Shown here in pieces: positions 51,874 through 60,846 of a DNA stretch of 64,000 nt. Source of the stretch: Raineyella sp. W15-4 (lineage in GTDB: Bacteria > Actinomycetota > Actinomycetes > Propionibacteriales > Propionibacteriaceae); contig NZ_CP137079.1 in NCBI RefSeq assembly GCF_033170155.1, forward strand, positions 3,224,001-3,288,000, in the 5' to 3' direction. A program made the translations under genes and the position numbers. The notes beneath the pieces are model-generated. The model was given only the letters and a program-made list of their open reading frames with translations. It was not told the DNA's origin and did no database searches. How positions within the stretch are numbered: the first letter of the stretch is position 1; every line of letters starts with the position of its first letter.

Positions 51874-52585
51874 GGAGTTGACACCAGGCCTGCACCGCAT
51901 CGGCAACCGCATCGTCGCCGTCCACCTCGTCGTCACCGACGACGGCATCACCGTCATCGACGCCGGCTTCGCCGGCCACTACACCGAGTTGCGCTCCGAA
52001 CTGAAGGCCGCGGGCCGCAGCCTCGACGACGTCCGCGGCATCGTGCTCACCCACGGCGACGACGATCACATCGGCTTCGCCGCGCGGCTGCACGAGGAGA
52101 GGGGCGTGCCGATCTTCGTGCACCCCGCCGACGCCGAGCGGACGATGGGCCGGGAACGGACGAATCCGCCGTGGGGCTCGATGCGCCTGGGGGCGACCGT
52201 CGGATTCCTCGCCTACGGCATCAGCGAGGGCGCGCTGCGGATCCGACGCCCCCAGGAGGTCAGCACCTTCGCCGACGGCGACACCCTGGACCTGCCCGGG
52301 TCACCGCAGATCATCGCGCTCCCCGGTCACTCGCCGGGCAGCGTCGCGATCCACGTGCCCGCGGTCGGCGCCCTCTTCGTCGGTGACGCGCTGACCACCC
52401 GCCACGTACTGACCGGGCGGACCGGCCCGCAGCCGGCGCCGTTCACCGACGATCCGGCCGCCGCCGCGCACTCCCTCGCCCGGCTCGAGGGCCTGGACGC
52501 GCCCTGGGTGCTGCCGGGTCACGGGGACCCATGGAAGGGCGGGGTGCCGGACCTGCTGGCCCGCTACCGCGCAGTGGCGGGGTAG
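51872..52585 (+). CDS. Metallo-beta-lactamase-fold hydrolase
   Basis: A 237-residue MBL-fold protein. The metal motif HxHxDH appears in variant form as LTHGDDDHIG (first metal-site His and the DH kept, the second His replaced by Asp), followed by ALPGHSPGSVAIH, LFVGDAL and VLPGHGDPW. The fold is typical of small glyoxalase-II-like hydrolases, and two metals are likely. It diverges from the TetR gene and shares its operator. The substrate is unknown; detoxification under TetR control is a reasonable guess. Confidence 0.85.
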   Translation: MELTPGLHRIGNRIVAVHLVVTDDGITVIDAGFAGHYTELRSELKAAGRSLDDVRGIVLTHGDDDHIGFAARLHEERGVPIFVHPADAERTMGRERTNPPWGSMRLGATVGFLAYGISEGALRIRRPQEVSTFADGDTLDLPGSPQIIALPGHSPGSVAIHVPAVGALFVGDALTTRHVLTGRTGPQPAPFTDDPAAAAHSLARLEGLDAPWVLPGHGDPWKGGVPDLLARYRAVAG

Positions 52586-52936
52586 GACGGTCGCCGGGTA
52601 GGTGCGTAATTGCGGTTGGTGAGCCCGGTGCTCCGGTGGTGGGTGAGCCGCCGTGCCGTCGACCTGACACCACCCGCCCCCGGGCGAACGGAAGGTCCGT
52701 TCTCGAGCGGAGAATTCAACCCCCCGGTGACACTTTCCGGCGGGCCCGCCGCCGGCTACCCGGACCACGTAACGCCCTCGGCCCCGGGACGAGCGTGGCT
52801 CGCCCCGGGGTCGGGCGCATCAGGTCGAGTGCGACACGTCGGATGCACCATGTCAAGCGCATCAACGTCAAGCGCATCAACCCCATCAACCCCATCACCC
52901 CGTCAACAGCCCAGCGGCTGGGTCCGTCGACCGGTG
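52586..52936. other. Intergenic region between convergent genes
   Basis: About 350 bp with no convincing gene. It includes a low-complexity run near 52854-52910, where GTCAAGCGCATCAAC is repeated in tandem and followed by CCCATCAAC and CCCATCACC. No terminator hairpin was clear. Confidence 0.5.
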
Positions 52937-53833
52937 TCAGTGCGCCTCCAGCGGCAGGCGCGGGTCGGCCGGCAGACCGGCGATCGCCTCCGGCACCCAC
53001 ACGTGGTGGGGGTCGACGGTCACCAGCCACTCCCGGGTGCCCGGGCCGGCCATCACGTTGAGGTAGTACATGTCGTAGCCCGGGGCCGCCGCCGCGGGGC
53101 CGTGCCAACCGTGCGGGACCAGGATCAGGTCACCGGCGCGGACCTCCTCGGTGATGTCGATCGGGCGCTGCTCGTCGGTGGAGTAGACCCGGGCGTAGCC
53201 GATCGGCGCGCCGGCCCCCTCCGGTGCTCCCGGCTCGGTGCGAGTCTCGAAGTAGTAGATCTCCTCCAGCGAGTTCTCGGTGTCGGTGATCTCGTCGTGC
53301 TTGTGCGGTGGGTACGACGACCAGTTGCCGGCCGGCGTGATCACCTCGCAGACCAGGAACTTCTCGGCCTCGACCACCCCGGGCATGCCGAAGTTGCGGA
53401 TCTCCCGGGTGCACATGCCGGTGCCACGTACGCTCACCGGGACATCCTCGGCGCGAACGACCTGGGACGGTGCGCCGGTGGTCGCCGGTGCGGTGGCCAC
53501 CGCCACCCGGCCCTCGCCGATCGAGGTGATCTCCACTGCCACGCCGGGCGTCACGTACGCCACGTCGGTCGGCCCGGAGAACACGTCCCGCCGGCCCCGC
53601 AGACCGAACCGTTCGCCGCCGTCGATCTGCACCGCGAACGCACCGGCGAGCGGCACGATCAGCCGTTCCTCGGCCGCCGCAGGCAACGTCAGCAGCTGGC
53701 CGCCGGTGGTCTGCGCGACCTTGATGCCGGTGTGGGCCCAGCCGTCCACCGTCACCGCCGATCCCGCCGCGCCGACCGAGAGCTCCCACGGCCCCTCCGG
53801 TGCGCTGCCTCGCGGGTACACCCACTCACTCAT
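52937..53833 (-). CDS. iolB: 5-Deoxy-glucuronate isomerase
   Basis: A 298-residue double-cupin isomerase that converts 5-deoxy-glucuronate to 2-deoxy-5-keto-gluconate in inositol breakdown. The start SEWVYPRGSAPEGPWELSVG, NFGMPGVVEAEKFLVCEVIT, the metal-binding WSSYPPHKHDE and EEIYYFE, VPHGWHGP and YYLNVMAGP are all typical. ATG 53833 follows AGGAGA. It is the last gene of a minus-strand set (iolD, transketolase N and C, iolB). Confidence 0.93.
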   Translation of the reverse strand: MSEWVYPRGSAPEGPWELSVGAAGSAVTVDGWAHTGIKVAQTTGGQLLTLPAAAEERLIVPLAGAFAVQIDGGERFGLRGRRDVFSGPTDVAYVTPGVAVEITSIGEGRVAVATAPATTGAPSQVVRAEDVPVSVRGTGMCTREIRNFGMPGVVEAEKFLVCEVITPAGNWSSYPPHKHDEITDTENSLEEIYYFETRTEPGAPEGAGAPIGYARVYSTDEQRPIDITEEVRAGDLILVPHGWHGPAAAAPGYDMYYLNVMAGPGTREWLVTVDPHHVWVPEAIAGLPADPRLPLEAH

Positions 53834-53923
53834 TGCTGTCTCCTTTCCGTCCAGTCCGGCTGTCGTGTGATGGTGTGTCGGGTACTGCCGGGACGGCACA
53901 GGCGGGCCGACCCGGCAGCACGG

Positions 53924-54880
53924 TCAGGCGCTGGCGGCCTCAGGCACGCCATGCCTGTCGCCGAGCAGGTACCCGACCCGGTCGGCGACCCGCCGCGGGG
54001 AGAGGCCGTACTTGTCGAGCAGGAAGTCGTTGGGCGCGGACTCCGACCACCGGTCGGCCAGACCGTGCCTGATCACCCGGGGGCCACCCTGGCCGGCCAT
54101 GATCTCGGCCACCAGTCCGCCGAGACCGCCGTAGACGGAGTGCTCCTCCACGGTGATCACCAGCGGCGAGCGGCCGATCGCCGCGACCAGACCGTCCTCG
54201 TCGATCGGCTTGAGCGAGGGCACGTGCACCACCGTCGCCTCGATGCCGTTCTCGGCGAGCAGGCCGGCCGCCTGGACGACCCGGGAGGTCTGCACACCGG
54301 TGGAGACCAGCGTCACGTCCCCGCCCGGCCGCAGCTCGTACACCCTTCCCGGGACGAACCGGTAGTCGGCGTCGAAGACCGGCTCCACGGCGTCGCGGGC
54401 CACCCGCAGGTAGACCGGCCCGTCGTGGTCGGCGATCCAGGGCATCATCGCGGCGATCTCGTACTCGTCAGCCGGCGCCAGCACGGTCATGTTCGGCATC
54501 GCTCGCATCGTCGCCAGGTCCTCGAGGTCCTGGTGGGTCTTGCCCGATGACCCGTTGAGCAGCCCGGCGTACGCGCCGGACAGCCGCACCGGGGCGTTGG
54601 TCTGGGAGACCATCATCCGGATCTGGTCGAGCGAACGGCTGGTCAGGAACACCCCGAACGTCGACAGCCAGGGGCGATAGCCGAGGGTGGTCAGCCCGAA
54701 GGCGACACCCACCATGTTCGCCTCGGCGATGCCGAGCTCGAGGAAAGAGCCCGGCAGCTCGTTGGCGACCTGCACGGCCTGGGTCGAGGTGGCCAGGTCG
54801 GCGTCGAGGACGAGCACCCGGTCGTCGGACCCCGCGAGCGAGAGCACTGTCTCCCCCCACACCTTGCGCTGGGCCTTCAT
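53924..54880 (-). CDS. Transketolase C-terminal subunit
   Basis: A 318-residue protein equal to the pyrimidine-binding and C-terminal domains of transketolase. The Glu that activates thiamine diphosphate is in ELGIAEANMVGVAFGL. Also seen are LNGSSGKTHQDLEDLATMRA and TVEEHSVYGGLGGLVAEI. It pairs with the N-terminal subunit, whose stop overlaps its ATG (ATGA). Split transketolases serve side pathways such as apiose or sulfoquinovose breakdown. Here it sits inside an inositol block; the ketose substrate is unknown. Confidence 0.9.
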   Translation of the reverse strand: MKAQRKVWGETVLSLAGSDDRVLVLDADLATSTQAVQVANELPGSFLELGIAEANMVGVAFGLTTLGYRPWLSTFGVFLTSRSLDQIRMMVSQTNAPVRLSGAYAGLLNGSSGKTHQDLEDLATMRAMPNMTVLAPADEYEIAAMMPWIADHDGPVYLRVARDAVEPVFDADYRFVPGRVYELRPGGDVTLVSTGVQTSRVVQAAGLLAENGIEATVVHVPSLKPIDEDGLVAAIGRSPLVITVEEHSVYGGLGGLVAEIMAGQGGPRVIRHGLADRWSESAPNDFLLDKYGLSPRRVADRVGYLLGDRHGVPEAASA

Positions 54881-55800
54881 CGCTGTGCTCCCTCCGGATC
54901 GGTGCCGAACAGTTCGCGGTGCGCCTGCTCGAGTTGCTCGGGGGTGGCGACCCCGTTGTGCCACGTGAAATGGCCCTCGGTGAACGAGATACCACGCCCC
55001 TTGGCGGTCCGCGACACGATCGCGGTGGGCTTGCCCGCGGTGCCGTGCCAGGCCCGGACCTGCTCGAAGGCAGCCAGGATCTGGTCGTAGTCGTTGCCGT
55101 TGATGGTCAGTACGTTCCAGCCGAAACCGGTCAGCACCGACTCCAGGTCGACGTGTCCCAGCGGCTCGGACCGGTCGAACCGGTCCCGCTCCTGGGCCGG
55201 CCAGCCGTACTGCTGCAGACCGTTGACGTCGAAGATCGCGGTGAGGTTGTCGACCCCGAAGCGCGGCGCGCTGAGCACCGCCTCCCAGACCTGCCCCTCC
55301 TCACTCTCCCCGTCACCGAGCATCACCCAGGTGTGGAAGTCCTTGTCCTGCTTCTTCGCCCCGATCGCGATCCCCAGACCGGCCGACAGGCCCTGGCCCA
55401 ACGATCCGGTCGACACGTCGACCCCGGGGGTCAGCTTCATGTCGGGATGGCCCTGGAGGCGGGAGTCGCCGTGGTCGAACGTCGCCAGCTCCGCCACCGG
55501 GAAGTAGCCGCGCAGCGCGAGCGTCGAGTAGAGCCCGATCGCGCAGTGCCCCTTCGACAGGATGAACCGGTCACGTTCCGGATCGCGCGGCTGGGCCGGG
55601 TCGATGTCGAGTTCGTGGAAGTAGAGCGCGACGAGCATGTCGGTCGCCGACAGCGGCCCCCCGATGTGGCCCGCCTTGCTCGCCGCCACCGTCGAGACGA
55701 TCAGCCACCGGACCTGGCGCGCGATCTTCTCCAGCGCCATCGGCTCGAGATCGCCGCGACCGCCCCCCAGCGACGTCCCGCTCTGCTGTGTGGTCGTCAT
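54877..55800 (-). CDS. Transketolase N-terminal subunit
   Basis: A 307-residue protein with the thiamine-diphosphate/Mg motif LGDGESEEGQVWEAVLSA followed by IFDVNGLQQYG (GDG...N). Other transketolase marks are SKAGHIGGPLSATDML, SKGHCAIGLYS and STGSLGQGLSAGLGIA. ATG 55800 is preferred; an in-frame GTG at 55809 is possible, with AGAGAGG close by. It lies 40 bp downstream of iolD and overlaps the C-terminal subunit. Confidence 0.9.
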   Translation of the reverse strand: MTTTQQSGTSLGGGRGDLEPMALEKIARQVRWLIVSTVAASKAGHIGGPLSATDMLVALYFHELDIDPAQPRDPERDRFILSKGHCAIGLYSTLALRGYFPVAELATFDHGDSRLQGHPDMKLTPGVDVSTGSLGQGLSAGLGIAIGAKKQDKDFHTWVMLGDGESEEGQVWEAVLSAPRFGVDNLTAIFDVNGLQQYGWPAQERDRFDRSEPLGHVDLESVLTGFGWNVLTINGNDYDQILAAFEQVRAWHGTAGKPTAIVSRTAKGRGISFTEGHFTWHNGVATPEQLEQAHRELFGTDPEGAQR

Positions 55801-55840
55801 GATGTGCACAAACCTCTCTGGTTCCTCGGCTCGTCGTCAC

Positions 55841-57718
55841 TCAGACGTAGAGCCGCTGGGTCGCGCGATGGTCGTCGTATACGCCGCGCGCCTCATTGCT
55901 GGAGTCGATCTCCGCCACCTGCGGGACCGGCACCTCCCACCAGGCGCCCGAGCCGCCGAAGCGTCCCTGGGCGTCCACGACGGTGTAGATCACCGCGGTC
56001 TCCTCCCCGGCGACGGCCGCGGCGAGGGCGTCGCGCAGCTCGTCGGCAGTGGTGGCGGTGTAGACCGTGGCGCCGTAGCTGGCCGCGTTCTGGGCGAAGT
56101 CGATGTCCAGGGTGCGGTCGGAGAACTGGCCGGTGGCCTGGTCCCGGTAGAGGAAGCGGCAGCCGAAGCCCTGCGAGCCGACGGTCTTGGAGAGTGCCTC
56201 GATGGAGCCGTAGCCCTTGTTGTCCACCAGGATGACGATCTGCTTGAGGCCCTCCTGGACCGAGGTGAGCAGCTCAGCGGACAGCATCAGGTAGGTGCCG
56301 TCGCCGATGAAGGTGAACACCTCCCGGTCGCGGTCGGCGAGCTTGGCGCCGACGCCCGCAGCGATCTCGTAGCCCATGCAGGAGTAGCCGTACTCGATGC
56401 CGTAGCCGAGCGGGCCGCCGGGCCGCCAGACCCGGTGCAGGTCACCGGGCATCGAGCCGGCGGCGTTGATCACCACGTCATCGGCCTTGGTGAAGGTGTT
56501 CACGATGCCGATGGCGACCGCCTGCGGGAGGGTCTCGGCGGCGGGGTCGGGAGCGACGATCCGGTCGACCTCGTGGCGCCACTCGTCGGCCAGCTCGATC
56601 GCCTGGCGACGGTGATCCTCGGGCACCCGCCACTCGCCGAGCAGTTCGCCGAGCTCGCGCAGCGACTCGCGGGCATCGCCGATGACGGCCAACGCCCCCT
56701 CCTTGTACGCGTCGAACTCCTGGACGTTGAGGTTCAGGAAACGTACGTCGGGGTCCTGGAACAGCGTGTTCGAGGCCGAGGTGAAGTCGGTGTAGCGAGT
56801 GCCGATGCCGATGATCAGGTCGGCCTGAGCCGCCAACTGATTGGCGTACTTGGAGCCGCTGGCGCCCAGCGCACCGACGTTGAGCGGGTGGTCCCAGCGC
56901 AGCGAGGCCTTGCCCGCCTGGGTCACCCCCACCGGGATGCCGGTGGCCTCGACGAAGGACTCCAACGCCTCGGTGGCCTCGGAATAGATCACCCCGCCGC
57001 CGGCGATGATCAGCGGCCGCCTCGCCTGACGGACAGCGTCGGCGGCGCGGTGCAGGGCCGCCAGATCGGCCCGCGCCCGCGGGACGTACCAGACGCGCTC
57101 GCGGAAGAACTCGACCGGGAAGTCGTACGCCTCGGCCTGGACGTCCTGGGGCACCGCCACGGTCGCCGCGCCGGTGTCGGCGGGGCTGGTCAGCACCCGC
57201 ATCGCCCCGAGCAGTGCCTCGGAGAGCTGCTCCGGCCGTGACACCCGGTCCCAGAACCGGGAGACCGCCCGGAAGGCGTCATTGGTCGAGTTGGCCGGGG
57301 AGGTGGGGTCCTCGATCTGCTGCAGCACGTAGCCGGTGCGGCGGGTGGCGAAGTAGTCGGAAGGCAGCAGGAGCACGGGCAGCCGGTTGGAGGTCGCCGT
57401 GCCGGCTCCGGTGATCATGTTGGCCGCGCCCGGCCCGATCGAGGTGGTCACCGCCAGGGCGCCGAGCCGGTTCTTCGCCTTGGCGTAGCCGATCGCGGCG
57501 TGCACCAGGCCCTGCTCATTGCGTCCCTGGTGATACGGGAACTCCTCCCGATACTGCAGGAGAGCCTGCCCGATGCCGGCCACATTGCCGTGACCGAAGA
57601 TGCCAAAGGCGCCGCCGAAGAACGGCGCCGTGATGCCATCGCGCTCCACCCGCTGCTGGGCGAGGAAGCGCACGATTGCTTGCCCGACTGTCAAGCGAAC
57701 GGTGTGCTGAGTGGTCAT
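55841..57718 (-). CDS. iolD: 3D-(3,5/4)-trihydroxycyclohexane-1,2-dione hydrolase
   Basis: A 625-residue thiamine-diphosphate enzyme that opens the inositol-derived ring to 5-deoxy-glucuronate. Seen: FFGGAFGIFGHGNVAGIGQA, the catalytic Glu in HQGRNEQGLVHAAIGYAK, SIGPGAANM, DRVSRPEQLSEA, and the cofactor motif IGDGTYLMLSAELLTSVQEG with ILVDNKGYGSI. ATG 57718 follows GAGAGG. It is the first gene of the set and its product is the substrate of IolB. Other iol genes (iolG, iolE, iolC) are not in the window. Confidence 0.94.
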   Translation of the reverse strand: MTTQHTVRLTVGQAIVRFLAQQRVERDGITAPFFGGAFGIFGHGNVAGIGQALLQYREEFPYHQGRNEQGLVHAAIGYAKAKNRLGALAVTTSIGPGAANMITGAGTATSNRLPVLLLPSDYFATRRTGYVLQQIEDPTSPANSTNDAFRAVSRFWDRVSRPEQLSEALLGAMRVLTSPADTGAATVAVPQDVQAEAYDFPVEFFRERVWYVPRARADLAALHRAADAVRQARRPLIIAGGGVIYSEATEALESFVEATGIPVGVTQAGKASLRWDHPLNVGALGASGSKYANQLAAQADLIIGIGTRYTDFTSASNTLFQDPDVRFLNLNVQEFDAYKEGALAVIGDARESLRELGELLGEWRVPEDHRRQAIELADEWRHEVDRIVAPDPAAETLPQAVAIGIVNTFTKADDVVINAAGSMPGDLHRVWRPGGPLGYGIEYGYSCMGYEIAAGVGAKLADRDREVFTFIGDGTYLMLSAELLTSVQEGLKQIVILVDNKGYGSIEALSKTVGSQGFGCRFLYRDQATGQFSDRTLDIDFAQNAASYGATVYTATTADELRDALAAAVAGEETAVIYTVVDAQGRFGGSGAWWEVPVPQVAEIDSSNEARGVYDDHRATQRLYV

Positions 57719-58036
57719 CGGGATTCCTCTCGTCATTGAGTATCCGACCGGTACGTGGATCGCGGCCTCCATGGCCTCGCGTCATCCGGTGATACGGGCC
57801 GGATCGGGATCAGGGTTCATGCTGCCGCGGTGACTTCAATTTATCACTGGCCGGACTAACCGTCAACGAGATGAGATTATTGACGTGCGGCTGAGGTTGA
57901 GTCGACTCCAGGTCGACAGGCTGAGACGATCCACGGCCACGAAATCCCTCGCGGGGGCGCGGTCACAGCACGGCCATCACGCATCATCCGCTATCCTTGT
58001 CCACTGGACGAGAAGATCCGAGAGAGGGGGTGGGTG
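57719..58036. promoter_or_regulatory. Divergent promoter region iolD / IclR
   Basis: About 320 bp with an unusually AT-rich core (57835-57890, including TTCAATTTATCAC and GAGATGAGATTATTGACG). It must hold both promoters. A TCGAC dyad (GTCGACTCCAGGTCGAC, near 57900-57917) could bind IclR. AGAGAGGGGG is the IclR ribosome-binding site. Confidence 0.5.
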
Positions 58037-58843
58037 ATGAGTGAGAACGTACGCGGCCTGGAGCTGCTCTCCAAGGCCGACGGCGTGCTCCGCGCCCTGG
58101 AGCACGGCGGCAACCTGAGCGTGTCCGAGCTGGCCGCTCTCACCGGTGAGCCGTTGAGCAGCATGTACCGGTTGCTCTCCCACCTCGTCTCGGTCGGCTG
58201 GGTGGACAAGGGCGCCGCCCGGGCCACCTACCGGTTGGGCCTGTACACGCTGGAGGTCGGTGGGGTCTGCGACGACCGCCTCGACCTGCTGGCTGCGGCC
58301 CGCCCCGAGCTCAGCCGGCTGCGGGACGCCTCGGGGGGGACGGCCTTCCTGCACGTCCCGCACGGCACGGAGGCGGTGTGTGTCGACCGGTTGGCGGGCC
58401 GCGGGGTCCGCTCCCTGAAGCAGACCCTGGGCGGGTCGCTGCCGCTCTACGCCGGCGCCGGACCGCGGGCGCTGCTGGCGCAGTTGCCGCCGGGGGAGGC
58501 CGCTCTGGTGCTGGACGCGTTCGAGCAGCAGGCCCGGACGGACCCGGAGGTGCCGCCACGGTCCCAGTTGGAGCACGAGCGTCGTCGCGACGCGGCCCGC
58601 GGCTATGCGGTCTCGGACGGGGACGTCACGCCGGGGGTGGCGGCAATGGGCGCACCGATCTTCAACCACCGCGGCGAGTTGGTCGCCTCGATCTCGGTCA
58701 GTGGCCTGCGGCCGCTGGTGCTGGGGAAGGAGGCCGAGATGAGTCGGCTGGTGATCGCGGCCGCCGAGCGGGTCAGCGCCGGGCTGGGGTTCCGGGCGCC
58801 GGAAGCGCCGGGGGCCGAGGAAGCGTCGGAGGCGTCCCGATGA
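58037..58843 (+). CDS. IclR-family regulator (1)
   Basis: A 268-residue regulator with the winged helix LSVSELAALTGEPLSSMYRL, then LLSHLVSVGWVDK, and an effector domain (LPLYAGAGPRALLAQLPPGE, GYAVSDGDVTPGVAAMGAPI). It is divergent from iolD and a good candidate to control the inositol block. It overlaps the second IclR gene (ATGA). Confidence 0.88.
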   Translation: MSENVRGLELLSKADGVLRALEHGGNLSVSELAALTGEPLSSMYRLLSHLVSVGWVDKGAARATYRLGLYTLEVGGVCDDRLDLLAAARPELSRLRDASGGTAFLHVPHGTEAVCVDRLAGRGVRSLKQTLGGSLPLYAGAGPRALLAQLPPGEAALVLDAFEQQARTDPEVPPRSQLEHERRRDAARGYAVSDGDVTPGVAAMGAPIFNHRGELVASISVSGLRPLVLGKEAEMSRLVIAAAERVSAGLGFRAPEAPGAEEASEASR

Positions 58844-59574
58844 ACGGCACCACCTCACCCCTGCTCCGCAACGCCCGCGACCTGATCGATGCCCTCAAGG
58901 AGACCGAGGCGATGTCTCCGGCCCAGCTCGCTGATGCCATCGACGTCCCACGGTCGACGGTCTATCGGCTCGTCGAGGGGCTGGCCGCGATCGATCTGGT
59001 GCTGACCGCCCCGGACGGCCGGGTGATGCTGTCACAGCGCTGGCTGGCGCTGGCCGACGCGGCCCAGGAGGCCCAGACCGAGTGGCGTACGGTCCGCTCG
59101 GCGATGCGGGAGGTCACCGAACGCACCGGCTGCACCACCTACCTCAGCGTTCCGGTCGGCGACCGCGGCATGTGCATCGACTGGGTGCAGGGCCGCGCGG
59201 TCGAGGTGCTGATCCTCAAGCCGGGACGTTCGCTGCCGCTGTACGCCGGCGCGGCCGGGCGGGGGATCCTGGCCGGTCTGCCCGCCGAGGACCGCGAGGC
59301 CTACCTCGCCGGCGCCCCCTTCCCGGTGCTCACCCCGCACACCCTGGTCACCGCAGAGCAGCTGCGCGCCGACATCGAGCTCACCCACCGCCGCGGCTAC
59401 ACGTTGTCCCATGAGGACGTGACGCCCGGGATCGGCGCCATCGGCGTGCCGGTGCGCGACGAGCAGGGCCGCCGCAGCGGCATCCTCTCACTGGGTGCCT
59501 TCGTCGACGAGCTGGACCGGCGCGAGGAGGAGTTCTACGAGGAGCTGTCCCGGGCGGCGAACAGCTTGCGGTGA
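58840..59574 (+). CDS. IclR-family regulator (2)
   Basis: A 244-residue regulator: [23 protein letters not shown], effector domain [20 protein letters not shown] and [20 protein letters not shown]. The two IclR proteins share the same effector-domain pattern and probably arose by duplication. Overlapping genes imply equal expression, so a heterodimer or two targets are possible. Confidence 0.88.
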   Translation: MNGTTSPLLRNARDLIDALKETEAMSPAQLADAIDVPRSTVYRLVEGLAAIDLVLTAPDGRVMLSQRWLALADAAQEAQTEWRTVRSAMREVTERTGCTTYLSVPVGDRGMCIDWVQGRAVEVLILKPGRSLPLYAGAAGRGILAGLPAEDREAYLAGAPFPVLTPHTLVTAEQLRADIELTHRRGYTLSHEDVTPGIGAIGVPVRDEQGRRSGILSLGAFVDELDRREEEFYEELSRAANSLR

Positions 59575-59689
59575 GGCCCAACGTCGGGGAACGGGAACAC
59601 GTCGGGGAACGGGAAGGCCACGCCGAGCGGCCGCGAGACGTACGACCCAGCCGTTAGGCTGCTGTGGACGAGCACATGAGGAGGGCCGG

Positions 59690-60820
59690 ATGAGCAAGAA
59701 CAAGCGGCGGGTAGGAGTGTTGACCGCCGGCGGCGACAGCCCGGGGCTCAACGCCGCGATCCGCGGGTTCGGCAAGGCGGCCGTCGGCCACCACGGCATG
59801 GAGGTGATCGGCTTCCGCGACGGCATCCGTGGCCTGGCGGAGAACCGCTTCGTCGCGCTGGACTCGGTGGCCCTGTCCGGCATCCTCACCACCGGCGGCA
59901 CCATCCTGGGCACCTCCCGGGACAAACCGCACAAGATGAAGGTCGGTGACGAGGTCGTCGACATGGTGCCCACCATCGTCGACAACTACGAGAAGGACGA
60001 CCTTGCCGCCCTGGTCTGCATCGGCGGTGGCGGGACCGCCAAGACCGCCCTGCGGCTCGCCAGGGCCGGGCTGAACGTCATCCATCTGCCGAAGACCATC
60101 GACAACGACATCGCCCAGACCGAGACCAGCTTCGGCTTCTCCACCGCCCTCGGCATCGCCACCGACGCCATCGACCGGCTGCACTCCACCGCGCACTCCC
60201 ACCACCGGATCATCGTCGTGGAGACGATGGGCCACAAGGCCGGCTGGCTGGCGCTGGGAGCCGGGATCGCCGGCGGCGCCGACATCATCCTGCTGCCGGA
60301 GATCCCCTACACCATCGACTCGGTGGCGGCCTCCATCCAGAACAGGGCCGCCGGCGGACACAACTTCTCCGTGGTCGCGATCGCCGAGGGCGCCCGGGAC
60401 ATCCAGCGGTCCGCCGATCTGGCCGCCGCGGAAGCACTCGTCCAGAGCGCCTCCACCCCCGAGGCGAAAGCCGCCGCCAAGAGCCACCGCAGCGCGGTGA
60501 TCGCCGCCCACCGCAGCAACGCCTTCGACCTGGCCGAGGCACTCGAGGCCGCAACCGGTCTGGAATCGCGCGTCACCGTCCTGGGCTACGTCCAGCGCGG
60601 CGGCACTCCCGACGCCCAGGACCGGCTGTTGGGCACCCTGCTCGGCGGAGCCGGCGCCGATCTGGTGGCCGAGGGACACTTCGGGGTGACGGTCGCGGCC
60701 CAGGGACAGGGTGCGGTGCCGGTGCCGCTGGAGGAGGTGGCCGGCCATCTCAAGACCGTGCCGCTGGACCATCCCTGGCTGCTGGCCGCCCGGCACATCG
60801 GTACCTGCATGGGCGACTGA
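59690..60820 (+). CDS. 6-Phosphofructokinase
   Basis: A 376-residue PFK of glycolysis. Seen: [19 protein letters not shown], the catalytic TIDND in [31 protein letters not shown]-like [22 protein letters not shown] and [13 protein letters not shown]. The nucleotide/Mg loop, GGDG in ATP enzymes and GGDD in PPi enzymes, reads GGGGTAKTA, so the phosphate donor cannot be assigned. TAGGCT at 59655 and GAGGAGGG before the ATG give a normal leadered promoter. Confidence 0.92.
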   Translation: MSKNKRRVGVLTAGGDSPGLNAAIRGFGKAAVGHHGMEVIGFRDGIRGLAENRFVALDSVALSGILTTGGTILGTSRDKPHKMKVGDEVVDMVPTIVDNYEKDDLAALVCIGGGGTAKTALRLARAGLNVIHLPKTIDNDIAQTETSFGFSTALGIATDAIDRLHSTAHSHHRIIVVETMGHKAGWLALGAGIAGGADIILLPEIPYTIDSVAASIQNRAAGGHNFSVVAIAEGARDIQRSADLAAAEALVQSASTPEAKAAAKSHRSAVIAAHRSNAFDLAEALEAATGLESRVTVLGYVQRGGTPDAQDRLLGTLLGGAGADLVAEGHFGVTVAAQGQGAVPVPLEEVAGHLKTVPLDHPWLLAARHIGTCMGD

Positions 60821-60846
60821 CGGGTCAGGACGCCGGCCGAGACGGA

